64,000 nt of DNA. Origin: Larix kaempferi. Lineage: Eukaryota > Streptophyta > Pinopsida > Pinales > Pinaceae. Below are positions 1-10,252 of the stretch, piece by piece (the stretch's first letter is position 1; each line of letters starts with the position of its first letter). The stretch covers positions 6,724,501 to 6,788,500 of the forward strand of contig BSBM01000050.1 of NCBI GenBank assembly GCA_027924585.1, in the 5' to 3' direction. The notes below the pieces were generated by a model that was given only the letters and a program-made list of their open reading frames with translations, was not told the origin of the DNA and did not search any database. The position numbers and the translations under genes are program-made.

Positions 1-262
1 GTAGAAAACATTCACATTCATCATCGCATAAAGATAGAGACAAAGATTATACCATAATTGAACATCTTCATGCATTCATTAAACCCTGCAGAATGAACCT
101 CGCAGAAGCAGTCAATACACATGTCACGGATACAAAATAGATAAAAGATGGAATCAATCCTCAAAACTAGATGCCCTTAGGCTTACAATCCTACTCTATT
201 TATATGCTTCTATTCGGTTACAAAATGGTCCACATGACCAATTCTAACTGATTTAACTATTC
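1..262. other. Left-edge stretch without a recognisable feature
   Basis: AT-rich sequence with no convincing coding frame on either strand. It probably continues the 3' end of the decayed minus-strand gypsy element to its right. Nothing else can be supported. Confidence 0.4.
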
Positions 263-1564
263 TTGCGCTTCCACGAACTCCGTGAATGGTCCTTCTTTCG
301 CAGATTGAACCTTTCACACCTGTCGGCTTCCGTACTAGCACTTCCTGCGGACTTATCCTGTGCCAACAATTTCCAAATAGATATAGAAGATGATTTTGTT
401 GCTTTTTATGCGCTCCTTGTCATTCAGCGCCCATACATTTTGGTACCTTGCTCCTTGGCACGCCCCGACTACTAGTATGGTCATCCCCTGGTAGTCTATT
501 GGTTCCTTCCAACCAACCATTGCAATGAGGATCAACAACCATGAATACGTGAATGCTTTCCCTTGTTCCTGCACAAGGATTGTGTCCTCTGTCAGCTCGT
601 TCACTAGGAGCAACGACCAATTCATTTGGACCCCTGCAACACATTTCTCCATGGTGGCAATCACCCCTAATGCGCACTGATTTGGGAGATTTTTTTTCTG
701 ACCATCTTGATGGCTAACAGTTTTGCTACAACTCTCATCGCCTTATCATTGATAGTTTCTATTTGTATCCACGGGTGTCCTTTTCCACCCCATACGTTTC
801 CTTCAGTTTTGCTGCTAGATGCTTGTCATTGTCTTTCCCCTTGAAATACTGCGAAGGGTCTTCCCCGTTTTTGGGTAACCCTGTTATCTGCGCTATCAAG
901 TTGACTATTACTGGTACATTTTCCTCTAGCCATAAGTACCCTCCATGAAAACAAATGAGGAGCTGCTTTACACATGCATTCACTTCGCCCCCCTTTTGAA
1001 ATGGGGCATTTCGGTCAGGTTTAGAAGGCATGACTTCTTCATTCCTAGCACCTATTGTACAGTCTCCTACGTAATCAGACCATTTTCACCATGCTTTACA
1101 TCCTCATATGTCTTAGTCATGCACTCTAGTTGCAATAGTACATTGTGATCACTATAATGTAGTTTCCGTAGCCGCAGAATGATATTTCCTATTCTGCGGA
1201 CCCCCTTTGGGACCAAAGGTTCCTTAATAGTATATTTGGAATTTTTTCCAATGCAGACCGCTGGTGGGCCCATTTGCCATGGGGGCACATACCCTGGGAT
1301 ATTTTCTATGGTCAGTTCTACCGGTCTTTCACGTGCTATCGTTTCTTCCTCTGTGGTAGCCGATGTGCCCTCCCTTTCTGCTACCGCGATGCTCCAATGG
1401 CCTGCCCTCGGTCTTCGCTATGAGCCTGTTGGATGGTTGGCGCTTCTCTTCTACCTTACTACCTTCTCAGGGACTGATGCAATCTCTAACTGTTCATAGA
1501 CTATTTCAGCCTTTTTTGTTGTTTCTTCCGACGTACTTGTAATGGAAATTACTTGCGCCATCAT
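263..1564 (-). pseudogene. Decayed retrotransposon ORF downstream of gypsy pol, plant-mobile-domain-like
   Basis: Read leftwards from paired ATGs at 1564 and 1561, a protein of about 430 residues can be followed through several stops and frame changes. Early in-frame TAG codons lie near 1460 and 1430. The best-preserved blocks are 1031-759 (segments LWLEENVPV and LIAQITGLP, then GEDPSQYF) and 664-353 (YSWLLILIAMVGWKEP). The alternation of a Leu/Ile-rich helix, a TGLP-type turn and a later GARYQN block resembles ORFs that accompany plant Ty3/gypsy elements and the aminotransferase-like plant mobile domain. That assignment is inferred from pattern only. It lies 3' of the RT/RNase H remnant of the same strand with no integrase between, so it is either an extra 3' ORF of an integrase-deleted element or the first ORF of a second fused element. 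An AG acceptor-like site lies a few dozen bases upstream of the ATGs. Confidence 0.5.
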
Positions 1565-1989
1565 AATCTTTCTCTTTCTGCTTATCCTCTAAACTCTCTC
1601 CTATAACTTCTGTGAATTATCAATGAGCCAAACAGTTAATTGCACCATGATTTTATAACTTGCTATCTTTTTTTCATGGTAATCAAATCAATTATGGGAA
1701 ATAATGACCAAATTTTCCACTAACTCAATAAATATCCGGTTGATTCACTTGATGTTGTTCATTCATTGGTCCTTTCGGTCGACGTGAGAGGTTATTAATT
1801 ATGGTTTAATCCACTCGCGCCAGGTTAATTATGATATTTATTGCTTGAATTGACCTGTTCATACTTCCCCCGACGTCAATAAGCCTTTTACTTGTTCAAA
1901 CCTTATCGCGATCCTATTCTTGTTGTGATCCTATCACTTCCTTATCGCTATCCCATCGATGCATTGTTTTTATTCACATTATTTTTTTA
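1565..1989. other. Non-coding spacer between gypsy RNase H remnant and the 3' ORF
   Basis: No ORF with recognisable content on either strand. An integrase would be expected here in a complete gypsy element, but no HHCC or DDE motif is visible, so integrase appears deleted. Confidence 0.5.
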
Positions 1990-2774
1990 ACCGTTGTCGC
2001 ATTATTATGAGAAGGCTTCAACCAACTCTTCTTTTTCGACCCTTGGTTCCTCTCCTGTTTCTATCCGCAACAGATGATATGGTCCCACATTCAATCACCC
2101 AGGCTTCACAATTATCTCAAAGTCAAATTCTTGTAAGAGTAATAGCCATCGACAAATTCCCCCCCCCCAACACAAGCTTATTCACTAGGTATTTGAGTGT
2201 TGAATGATTAGTGAAAATTTTGAAATGGCCTCCTGTAAATTTTGAAATGGCCTCCTAACATATAATGTCGAAATTTTTGTAAGGCATAGACCATCGCCAA
2301 AATTTCTCTTTCCATCGTTGTATAGTTTTTCTCCATGGTCGACAACTTCCTACTTGCGAATGCAATCAGAAGGTTGATCGCTCCTTCTCCAGGCTGGGCC
2401 AATATTACTCCTAGTGTGACTGATGACGCATCGACATGAACATGGAATTATTTTGTCCAATCAGGAAACACTACTATTGGTGTTGCGACTATCTTTGTTT
2501 TCAGTATATCAAGGCTCATTTGGCATTCTTCATTCCATTCGAACTTAGCATCCTTTTTCAACAGTTTTTCCATCGGCGCCGTGATTGTTGCATAACCTCT
2601 GATAAACTTCCTGTAGTATCTAGTATGTCCCAACATCGCTCTTAATTTACTTACTGTCATCGGTGGTGGTAGGTCGATGATGATCGCGATCTTCGCAGGG
2701 TCAACCAACATCCCTTCCCCGCATACAATGTGTCCCATAAAAATCCCAAATGGAGCATAGAAGATGCACTTCTT
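1990..2774 (-). pseudogene. Gyp0 pol fragment: end of RT, RNase H and tether
   Basis: This minus-strand segment carries the C-terminal part of a Ty3/gypsy reverse transcriptase. Between 2774 and 2448 are CIFYAPFG, the GHIV strand and the conserved LRAMLGHTRYYRKFI connection block. RNase H follows at 2402-1990 with FASRKLSTMEKNY and EREILAMVYALQKFRHY; its last third (HSTLKYLVNK, then the tether) is frame-shifted at a run of G residues near 2165. Position 2774 is the exact insertion point of the copia composite. The same reading frame resumes at 10998 on the other side, so the two pieces were one gene. Integrase is missing downstream. The copy is dead, with at least one frameshift and a disruption by insertion. 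Confidence 0.85.
2770..2774. repeat. Target-site duplication, left copy (TTCTT)
   Basis: TTCTT directly precedes the terminal TG of the left copia LTR. An identical TTCTT at 10998-11002 follows the terminal CA of the right LTR. Five-base duplications are typical of LTR-retrotransposon integrase and mark the whole composite as one insertion unit. Confidence 0.9.
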
Positions 2775-3499
2775 TGTAAAATTAGTCACAGTAGATCTAA
2801 TGAACAAGTAAATCAATCACAACAGATGAACATAGAAAATATGGTGCAAAACTGTGCAAAACATGCAGCAGTGCTCAATATCCCAATAAGGGTGAATAAT
2901 TACAATACAATCTGACTCATGTGAGTGAGCAATTCGAATTGACTAAGTAGGCCATTCGAATCACTGAATGGAGTAGCTTGACTCCAACTAGGAGTCCTCA
3001 TCATAAATCGGTGGTGCTCATCAATGCACAAGAACCAGTCATCCAGGTGTCAATCTGAGTCTAACTAAGTGTAACAAGTGTAACTGAAGTGTGTAGCACT
3101 GATTAAGTCAAGGAGGCTTAGTAGGGGGCGCATGGGAGACTAACTGAAGTCAAAACAAGTCATCTAGTCAAACTGGAGGTCCAACGGAAGTGAAACAGTC
3201 AGTCGGGAGTGAAACTAGCCTCAAATCAGGGAGAATCGGAGCTAACTGAATGTAACTGAAGTGGAACTGCAGTGGTAGGTGAACAAGTGCGCCCTTCTCT
3301 GGCAGTAGGTGAGAAGTGGGCGCCTTTCAGCCTAGGAGGGATAAAACTCTGTAGTAAGTGGCTCCCGGGTGCTAGAATGAGGTGGCTAAGGTGCTGGAGG
3401 CATCAAACTGGTGACTGGGATGCATGCAAGTGCATGCAGGTGCATGCAAACCCTAATTGCATGCAAGATCCTGAAAAAGATGATGTGGATATCTGAACA
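2775..3499 (-). repeat. CopA 3' LTR (left)
   Basis: A 725-bp LTR in minus orientation. It begins with TG at 2775 and ends with CA at 3498-3499. It closely matches 8117-8812 and 10253-10997. The inner edge abuts a G-rich polypurine tract, which identifies it as the 3' LTR. Confidence 0.9.
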
Positions 3500-3512
3500 C
3501 CCCCCCTCAAGC
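3500..3512 (-). promoter_or_regulatory. Polypurine tract of CopA
   Basis: On the minus strand the sequence GCTTGAGGGGGGG immediately precedes the LTR start. This is the position and composition of a plus-strand priming tract in copia elements. Confidence 0.85.
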
Positions 3513-3672
3513 TAGACTATGATGTGCAAAAAATAATGTGGGGCCCTGGTAACTAAGACCAAAGGTCACCCCAATACAATAATCCAAAAAATGCTGAAAA
3601 TAAACTAAGTGAGGAAAGAGGGAAAACCCAGTGGGAAGAAATCCCCCCCTCAAGCTAAAGCATAATAATGAA

Positions 3673-5775
3673 TCAATCTGTCTCCACCATGATGGAACTC
3701 ACCCCCAACAGTGAACGGAGGTAAGAGAACTTCTTCTCAGTGAAGCTCTTGGTGAAGATGTCTGCAATTTGCTCATCAGTAGGGCAATATTGCAGAATGA
3801 TGGTGCGGTCATGCACCAACTGTCGAATGTAATGCATATGAATCTCAATGTGTTTGGTCCTCTGCCGCTGAACTAGATCTGTGGAGATCTTGATAGCACT
3901 TTGATTGTCACAAAATAGGATAGTCGAAGTAGTTCCACCAAAACCAAACTCGGAAAGAATACCCTGCAACCAAACTGCCTGAATGCAGGCATTGACCGCC
4001 CCTCGATACTCTGCCTCTGCTGAAGAAAGTGCAATGGCTGCTTTCTTTTTGCTGGACAAGAAAATAGCACCATGACAAATCATGAAAACATAACCGGAAG
4101 TGGACTTCCGATCAATGCTATCACCTGCCCAATCTGAATCAGTAAAACCAATGAAATCTAGCTCAGAATCTGTAGCATAATGTATGCCAAACTGTCTTGT
4201 ACCTTGCACATACTGCAAGATCCACTTGGCTTCTCTCCAATGAAGCTCATGTGGCTGCTGCATATATCTTGACACGGCACTCACGGCATATGAGATATCA
4301 GGTCGTGAGTGTGTCAAATAAAGTAGTGAACCAATCAACTGTCGATACATACTACAATCTGCAAGCGATCTAGAATCTCCCTCCTCAAGACTGATTCCTG
4401 AGAGGAATGGGAATGGGGCTGCCTTACATTCAGCCATATTAAACTTCAATAACAGGTCGGAAGCATATTTTTGCTGAGATATAGTGATCCCATCAAAATT
4501 TTGAGCTATCTCCAAGCCCAAAAAGTGACTCAGCAAGCCCAAATCGCTCATGTCAAAAGCTAGATTTAAGGCAGATTTTAGCTTGTTTATTGAAGTAAGT
4601 GTGCTACCAGTAATGAGAAGATCATCAACATAAAGTACAATAACCAACAAATTACCTTTAACTCGCTGAAGATACACATTCGGATTAGATTTGCATCTTT
4701 GGAAATTCTGAGAAAGAAGGAAGGAATCCATCTTTGCGTACCAAGCTCTTGGGGCCTGTTTTAACCCGTACAAAGATTTCTTCAATCTGCAAACTAATGA
4801 TGGATCTGATGTGTATCCCTCTGGATGCTGCATATATACCTCTTCAGCAAGGTCTCCATGTAAAAATGCACTCTTCACATCCATGTGGTGCACTTCCCAG
4901 TGCTTGGATGCGGCAACAGCTAAAACAAGGCGGATGGAATCCATCTTTGCAACTGGTGCAAAAGTCTCAATGTAGTCCACTCCTTGGACTTGGGAGAAAC
5001 CTTTTGCCACCAAACTTGCTTTGTATTTGCTGATAGAGCCATCAACAGCAACTTTCGTGCGGTAGACCCATTTAAACTTCACTAATTTTCTTCCAGGTGG
5101 AAGAGAAACTAGCTCCCATGTGTTGTTCTTTTGAAGAGAATTGTACTCTTCATCCATGGCACTTTGCCATCTCGGATCTCGGTGAGCAGAATAGTATGAT
5201 GTGGGATCTGAACCAGCCATCAAATAACAAATCTTAGGAAGTAATGGATCAGCAATAGATAGTGCCATACCTGCTCTTTGAAAGTCTGCTCTTGTTCGTC
5301 TCGGATCAGCAGGATTTCCAAGGTTCGAACCAGCAGATTGGAGAGTGTTTTGGGCCCACTTTGGTAACTGAGGAGGATCATAATGGTCGGATTCCGAACC
5401 TGATATGTCATGATCATCATATGCTGCTGAAATATCAGAAATATCAGAACTCATACCTTCATTATCGCTGCACGGATCTTCTTCTGGTGAAGGCGGTGAA
5501 TCGGCAGTCTTTTCCTCGACTAGTTGCAATTCTTGAAGCGGTTCTTCAAATTGCACACTGCGCTCTATGAATATCTTTTTAGATATGATATCCATGAGTT
5601 TATATGCTTTTGATTCTTCCCCATATCCTATCAGTATGCACTTGGTACTTTGTGGATCCAAAGCTCGTCTCTTCTCAGAAGGAATTCTAGCCCATGCAGT
5701 AGAGCCAAAAACTCTCAAATTTGACACATCCGGTTTGTGACCAAAGAATGCTTCGAAAGGAGTCATACCTTTCAC
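3673..5775 (-). CDS. CopA pol, second half: integrase C-terminus, reverse transcriptase, RNase H
   Basis: An uninterrupted 700-codon frame that continues the upstream gag-pol frame across one stop. It starts within the integrase C-terminal region (FEAFFGHKP and FGSTAWARIP, the copia-type block after the catalytic core). A long acidic linker is followed by RT: the KFKWVYRTK, KASLVAKGF and ETFAPVAK blocks, the MDVKSAFLHG strand, YGLKQAPRAW, and an intact catalytic LYVDDLLITG. RNase H shows FTDSDWAGD, DRKSTSGYVF, SSAEAEYRG and FCDNQSAIK, with all acidic positions present. The C-terminus has HIEIHMHYIR and the ADIFTKS block normal for copia. No internal stop or frameshift is visible in these 2.1 kb. 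The first Met is internal to the polyprotein, so independent translation is unlikely. Confidence 0.93.
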   Translation of the reverse strand: MKGMTPFEAFFGHKPDVSNLRVFGSTAWARIPSEKRRALDPQSTKCILIGYGEESKAYKLMDIISKKIFIERSVQFEEPLQELQLVEEKTADSPPSPEEDPCSDNEGMSSDISDISAAYDDHDISGSESDHYDPPQLPKWAQNTLQSAGSNLGNPADPRRTRADFQRAGMALSIADPLLPKICYLMAGSDPTSYYSAHRDPRWQSAMDEEYNSLQKNNTWELVSLPPGRKLVKFKWVYRTKVAVDGSISKYKASLVAKGFSQVQGVDYIETFAPVAKMDSIRLVLAVAASKHWEVHHMDVKSAFLHGDLAEEVYMQHPEGYTSDPSLVCRLKKSLYGLKQAPRAWYAKMDSFLLSQNFQRCKSNPNVYLQRVKGNLLVIVLYVDDLLITGSTLTSINKLKSALNLAFDMSDLGLLSHFLGLEIAQNFDGITISQQKYASDLLLKFNMAECKAAPFPFLSGISLEEGDSRSLADCSMYRQLIGSLLYLTHSRPDISYAVSAVSRYMQQPHELHWREAKWILQYVQGTRQFGIHYATDSELDFIGFTDSDWAGDSIDRKSTSGYVFMICHGAIFLSSKKKAAIALSSAEAEYRGAVNACIQAVWLQGILSEFGFGGTTSTILFCDNQSAIKISTDLVQRQRTKHIEIHMHYIRQLVHDRTIILQYCPTDEQIADIFTKSFTEKKFSYLRSLLGVSSIMVETD

Positions 5776-5796
5776 GGATGAATGTGGAACACGGTT

Positions 5797-7752
5797 CTAT
5801 ATATATGCAGCAACATTGATTGCTTCAGCCCAAATATTTGCAGCCAAACCTTTTGATTCAATCATCCATGTAGCCATCTCTTTCAGTGACCGATTTTTCC
5901 TTTCCGCTACACCGTTCTGCTGGGGTGTGTAGGGAACTGTATGTTGGATCTGAATTCCGCTTTGGGCACAAAGTTGCAGCAACTCGGACTTGATATATTC
6001 CCCACCATTATCAGATCTAAGAGCTTTGATCTTTCTCTCAGTGGTGGTCTCAACAGAAGCCTTAAAATCCTTGAATTTTCCAAGCACTTCTGACTTGTTT
6101 TTGAGAAAGAATACCCATGTAAAGCGGGAAAAATCATCAATAAATGTCAAAACATACCTTGAACCATTTAATGACATATGGGGCAGCGGACCACTGATAT
6201 CAGAATGGATCAATCCCAAAATAGTAGAAGCTCTGCTAGCTTTGCCGCGGTCGAATCTGTGCTCGGGGTGCTTCCCAATGATGCAACCAGTGCATATTCC
6301 CTTCGAGGAACGGAGTTGTGGAAGCCCATCTACCATGGATTTGTTTGATAACAGCAGCAAATAATTATAATTAAGATGTCCAAATCTTTCATGCCAAATC
6401 CTACTAACCTCATTACCATGTGTGCGAAGAGCAGTGGGCTTTGCAAGCGGAATAAAGTGTGAAAACTCATAGCATTTTGCAGTGTGATTTGCCTTTCCGA
6501 CTGCAACTAGTCTTCCACTTTTGATATCAGAAATTTCAACTGTATTAGGGCTGAATGTAACTTTCTTTGGTTCACCAGTGTGTGTCATTTGATACACAGA
6601 AAGGAGATTTGAAGCCAAGGAAGGCACATAGAGAACATTCTGAAAGCTTCCATGTTCTACATGAATCGTACCTTTGCCCTTTGAAGAAATTTTTGAGTCA
6701 TATCCCAAATGGATGGGGATGGAGCTGTTTGGATCGAATGAGAAAAAAGAATCAATATTTGCAGCCATATGATTTGATGCACCCGAATCTATCAAGAGAG
6801 TAGTGGGCTTCGAAACCGTTGCCATGAGTGCTTGTCCTCTTTCATGATCATCATTCCTATCCTTCTTCCTTGCACCGTCGGGAAGAGTTATGTTGTTCTT
6901 TTCCAAAAGGAGGGCCATTTGATCTATAGTCTTCTTCATACATGAACTTTTGGGATGAAAGCCACGATTGCAATAAGTACATTTATATTTTTGGTTACCT
7001 TCTTTGCCCTTTTGCTTGAATTTCGAACTGGATGGTGCATCCGTTTGTTTGCCTTTGTCTTTTTGCTTGTGAGGCTCGAATTTGGGCTTCTCCTTCTTTT
7101 GATTTCCTTTACCATTCGAGATCTTGGGTCCTTGAACATATAGGGCTGAATCTTTGGAGCTTATGGACCCCATTTGAATCAACTTGTCATGCTCTTTTGT
7201 GACGGACTCAATGAAGGCATTCAAGGTAGGCATCTTCCAATTCGGGGTAGTTAGCCGACCAGAATTGAAAGTAGAGACAAATACCGAATAATCTTTCCCA
7301 AGCTTGCTTAGAATGGAGAGGATCAATTGTTTATCCTCTTTGATAACTCCACTGTTCTTCAATTGCAAGTTCAAGTTCTTGAATTTTGTGAAGAATTCAT
7401 TGATGGTCTCGAAATTCTCAGGATTAAGGCCAATCAATTCATTCTCTAATTGAAAAGCCCTAAGCTCATCCTGCTTGCCAAATAGTGTTTCAATTTGCTC
7501 CCATATGGCTTTTGGAGTCTTCAATCCGCTGAGATGGAAGTGAAGATCTTTGGAGATGGAGAGACAAAGAAGACCATAAGATTCATCAAGCTTGTTGTAG
7601 TGTTTGGTTCGATCTGACACATTGTTTGGCTCCAATTCAAGACCAAGAGTGACTCGGTAGTAACCTTTTGAACGTAATATGATCTCCATATCATCTTTCC
7701 AATCAAAATAATTGAATGGGGTGAGGATAGGCTTTGAAGAAGAGTATTCCAT
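5797..7752 (-). CDS. CopA gag, protease and integrase (first part of the polyprotein)
   Basis: Open from ATG at 7752 to an amber codon at 5799-5797; the frame is open further upstream, but MEYSSSKPILTPFNY matches the gag start of the sister CopB. The gag region has copia-type UBN2-like features and a CCHC knuckle (CTYCNRGFHPKSSC) near 6960. Protease follows with LLIDSGASNHM. Integrase shows the HHCC zinc domain (WHERFGHL ... CTGCIIGK) and the catalytic acidic triad in HSDISGP, LRSDNGGEY and NGVAERKNR. Codon by codon the frame continues into the RT half after the single TAG, at a position where copia proteins usually carry Gln before Asn-Arg. The element is therefore one nonsense mutation from a full-length gag-pol of about 1,350 codons. 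Read-through of the amber is possible but unsupported. Confidence 0.93.
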   Translation of the reverse strand: MEYSSSKPILTPFNYFDWKDDMEIILRSKGYYRVTLGLELEPNNVSDRTKHYNKLDESYGLLCLSISKDLHFHLSGLKTPKAIWEQIETLFGKQDELRAFQLENELIGLNPENFETINEFFTKFKNLNLQLKNSGVIKEDKQLILSILSKLGKDYSVFVSTFNSGRLTTPNWKMPTLNAFIESVTKEHDKLIQMGSISSKDSALYVQGPKISNGKGNQKKEKPKFEPHKQKDKGKQTDAPSSSKFKQKGKEGNQKYKCTYCNRGFHPKSSCMKKTIDQMALLLEKNNITLPDGARKKDRNDDHERGQALMATVSKPTTLLIDSGASNHMAANIDSFFSFDPNSSIPIHLGYDSKISSKGKGTIHVEHGSFQNVLYVPSLASNLLSVYQMTHTGEPKKVTFSPNTVEISDIKSGRLVAVGKANHTAKCYEFSHFIPLAKPTALRTHGNEVSRIWHERFGHLNYNYLLLLSNKSMVDGLPQLRSSKGICTGCIIGKHPEHRFDRGKASRASTILGLIHSDISGPLPHMSLNGSRYVLTFIDDFSRFTWVFFLKNKSEVLGKFKDFKASVETTTERKIKALRSDNGGEYIKSELLQLCAQSGIQIQHTVPYTPQQNGVAERKNRSLKEMATWMIESKGLAANIWAEAINVAAYI

Positions 7753-8116
7753 TGCTAGGAGCGAGTCAAACTGATGTAGATGAGCTTGCATGCAGAGTGT
7801 AGCGAATGCAAAAGAGGAGTTTGCATGCACAGTGTAGCGAATGCAAAAGAGGAGCTTGATAACCTGCAAATCACAATCAAACCAAGAACCGTAAGGTCGA
7901 ACAATCCACCCTTTTAGAGTTGCATCACACCTGGGATTGGAGATCAAACAATGTTGAATGGGTCCAATGTATCAGATCCAGGAATTATGTGGAAACTCAA
8001 GCTTCTGGAGTGGTATTGGATGTATTTTCAAGCTTTGCATGCACAGGAGCGAATGCCCTTGAGATATCTCATGCCAAAACTTTTTGCAATTTTTGAGCAA
8101 TTCAGTCAAATCTTCT
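7753..8116 (-). other. CopA 5' leader, primer-binding site lost
   Basis: Non-coding. It shares short blocks with the CopB leader, including a GCATGCACA...GAGCGAATGC pattern. The sequence next to the middle LTR does not contain the TGGTATCAGAGC primer site seen in CopB, and the LTR end is also clipped. A deletion at about 8117 probably removed both. Confidence 0.7.
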
Positions 8117-8812
8117 TGTAAATCAATCACAACAGATGATCATAGAAAATATGGTGTAAAACTGTGCAAAACATGCAGCAGTGCTCAATATCCCAATAAG
8201 GGTGAATAATTACAATACAATCTGACAATGAGCAATTCGAATTGACTAAGTAGGCCATTCGAATCACTGAATGGAGTAGCTTGACTCCAACTAGGAGTCC
8301 TCATCATCAATCGGTGGTGCTCATCAATGCACAAGAACTAGTCATCCAGGTGTCAATCTGAGTCTAACTGAGTGTGTCATGTGTAACTGAAGTGTGTAGC
8401 ATTGATTAAGGGAAGGAGGCTCAGTGGGGGGTGCATGGGAGACTAACTGAAGTCAGAACAAGTCATCTAGTCAAACTGGAGGTCCAACGGAAGTGAAACA
8501 GTCAGTCGGGAGTGAAACTAGCCTCAAATCAGGGAGAATCGGAGCTAACTGAATGTAACTGAAGTGGAACTGCAGTGGTAGGTGAACAAGTGCGCCCTTC
8601 TATGGAAGTAGGTGAGAAGTGGGCGCCTTTCAGCCTAGGAGGGCTAAAACTCTGTAGTAAGTGGCTCCCGGGTGCTAGAATGAGGTGGCTAAGGTGCTGG
8701 AGGCATCAAACTGGTGACTGGGATGCATGCAAGTGCATGCAAACCCTAGATTTTGCATGCAAACCTTAATTGCATGCAAGATCCTAAAAAAGATGATGTG
8801 GATATCCGAACA
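8117..8812 (-). repeat. Middle, shared LTR of the copia composite
   Basis: A 696-bp LTR matching the two outer LTRs. Its right end (CA at 8811-8812) abuts the CopB polypurine tract, so it is the 3' LTR of CopB. Its left end starts at TGTAAATC and lacks roughly the last 30 bases found in the outer copies. It stands where the 5' LTR of CopA should be. Confidence 0.88.
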
Positions 8813-8825
8813 CCCCCCCTCAAGC
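8813..8825 (-). promoter_or_regulatory. Polypurine tract of CopB
   Basis: Same G-rich minus-strand tract as at 3500-3512, directly next to the middle LTR. Confidence 0.8.
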
Positions 8826-9006
8826 TAGACTATGATGTGCAAAAAATAATGTGGGGCCCTGGTAACTAAGACCAAAGGTCACCCCAATACAATAATAATC
8901 CAAACTAATAACAGTAAATAAACCGAGGAAATGGGGAAAACCTCATGGGAAAAATATCCCCCATCAAAATTACCGTAACACACCAAAAGATTTAACTGCT
9001 CCAAAC

Positions 9007-10041
9007 TCAAATAGATATGTCTGGAGGTATCTTACTCTTGGGAGTAAATGGATTATGCTCCAAAAACATGTGCTTGAATTCTCCATCAGTGGATGCAAGC
9101 GAATGTGGAGACTTTATGAACTTGCTCTTCATACCGAAAAAGGTGAGAACAAATCTGAAAATATTAGGATGATCCTGGAACCTGTGATTCGAACCAAGTG
9201 AGGTAGGAATAGATCCAACTGGATCAAATAGATCTTGAAACTTGAACTTCTTATCAATAGAAGTTAAATCAGCTCCAAAAATAGATGAATGGTTTCTTGA
9301 GATCTCCTTTGAACAAACAAGGGTGAGATCAAAACCAAAATCAACAAAAAGTGCATGAGAATTGAACTCAAGCGAATGGTAGTGCTCTTCGTCTTCATTA
9401 AAAGTCTGAGAAACTTTGCAAATGATAGAACATAAGTCTATAGGAGGCATGCAATCAAGTAGGGTGAATGCTTCACCTCCAAAATCAGATTTTACCTCCA
9501 AAACTTCAAGTAGATCATTATTCTGCATGCCGACAAACTCATGTGAAGGAGAGGATTCAATAACCTCTTCGGAATCTAGAGTGTGAGCTGGTTTATCTTG
9601 CTTAGAATTCGAAATAGAAGACTTTGAGAGAGTTAGTTTTGAATCTACAGTTTCTTCTTCATCTTGAACAATTGTTGAGGCCAACACATGATCGGAAAGA
9701 ACACATAAGGAGATCTCACTGGGCTTGTTCTCCAAAAAGCTAGCATGATCCTCTTCTTCCTGCTTTCCAAATTCTCTGTCAAGTTGGACCCATAGATCAC
9801 TTGGATTTTCAGCAGTCTTACTGAGGTAGCGCATACAAGGAGACATAGCAAGACATATTGCTCCAAAAGCTCTGTCACAATCATTAAGCCAATCGTTCTC
9901 CTCTTCATCGGAATCAAAATCTCTTGTATTACCAATGCACATATCAAAAAGACATTGTCTCTTCAAGAATGCAATCATCTTTGGTTTCCATTCATCATAG
10001 TTGAATGGAGTAAGAATATTTTGTGAAGAAGAAGTCTCCAT
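9007..10041 (-). CDS. CopB ORF: copia gag N-terminus fused to an unrecognised acidic domain
   Basis: An intact 344-codon ORF starting METSSSQNIL, parallel to the CopA gag start. Residues 1 to about 115 align with the CopA gag (LTPFNYDEWK, then AFGAICLAMS and LWVQLDREFGKQ). After that the similarity ends. The remaining 230 or so residues are rich in Ser, Asp, Glu and Phe (QDEEETVDSK, HHSS-type and FDPVGSIPTS segments) and contain no zinc knuckle, protease, integrase or RT motif. The stop lies just before the 3' untranslated segment shared with CopA. The full-length frame in an otherwise non-autonomous element suggests it was kept intact until recently. I do not recognise the C-terminal part. 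It could be a captured host segment or a fast-evolving element-specific domain. Confidence 0.75.
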   Translation of the reverse strand: METSSSQNILTPFNYDEWKPKMIAFLKRQCLFDMCIGNTRDFDSDEEENDWLNDCDRAFGAICLAMSPCMRYLSKTAENPSDLWVQLDREFGKQEEEDHASFLENKPSEISLCVLSDHVLASTIVQDEEETVDSKLTLSKSSISNSKQDKPAHTLDSEEVIESSPSHEFVGMQNNDLLEVLEVKSDFGGEAFTLLDCMPPIDLCSIICKVSQTFNEDEEHYHSLEFNSHALFVDFGFDLTLVCSKEISRNHSSIFGADLTSIDKKFKFQDLFDPVGSIPTSLGSNHRFQDHPNIFRFVLTFFGMKSKFIKSPHSLASTDGEFKHMFLEHNPFTPKSKIPPDISI

Positions 10042-10240
10042 CTTTGCATTAGCGAATGCACATGGAGGAAGTAAGAAACCTGCAAATCACACACAAACAA
10101 ACAACATGTTTTCAGCCTTGCATGCACATGAGCGAATGCACATGAGATTTTTCATGCCGCTGCTGAAATATATTGGTGAGCAAAGATTGCTCTCTCTTCA
10201 TGTAGAACACCTGTAGAAAAGAAATCTTGTCCCTGCCATG

Positions 10241-10252
10241 GCTCTGATACCA
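10241..10252 (-). promoter_or_regulatory. CopB primer-binding site (initiator tRNA-Met type)
   Basis: The minus strand reads TGGTATCAGAGC immediately inside the right LTR. This is the standard copia primer site complementary to the 3' end of initiator methionine tRNA. Confidence 0.92.

Noticed and set aside
1179-1499. 106-codon plus-strand ORF
   Set aside because: It is the complement of a recognisable minus-strand retrotransposon ORF.
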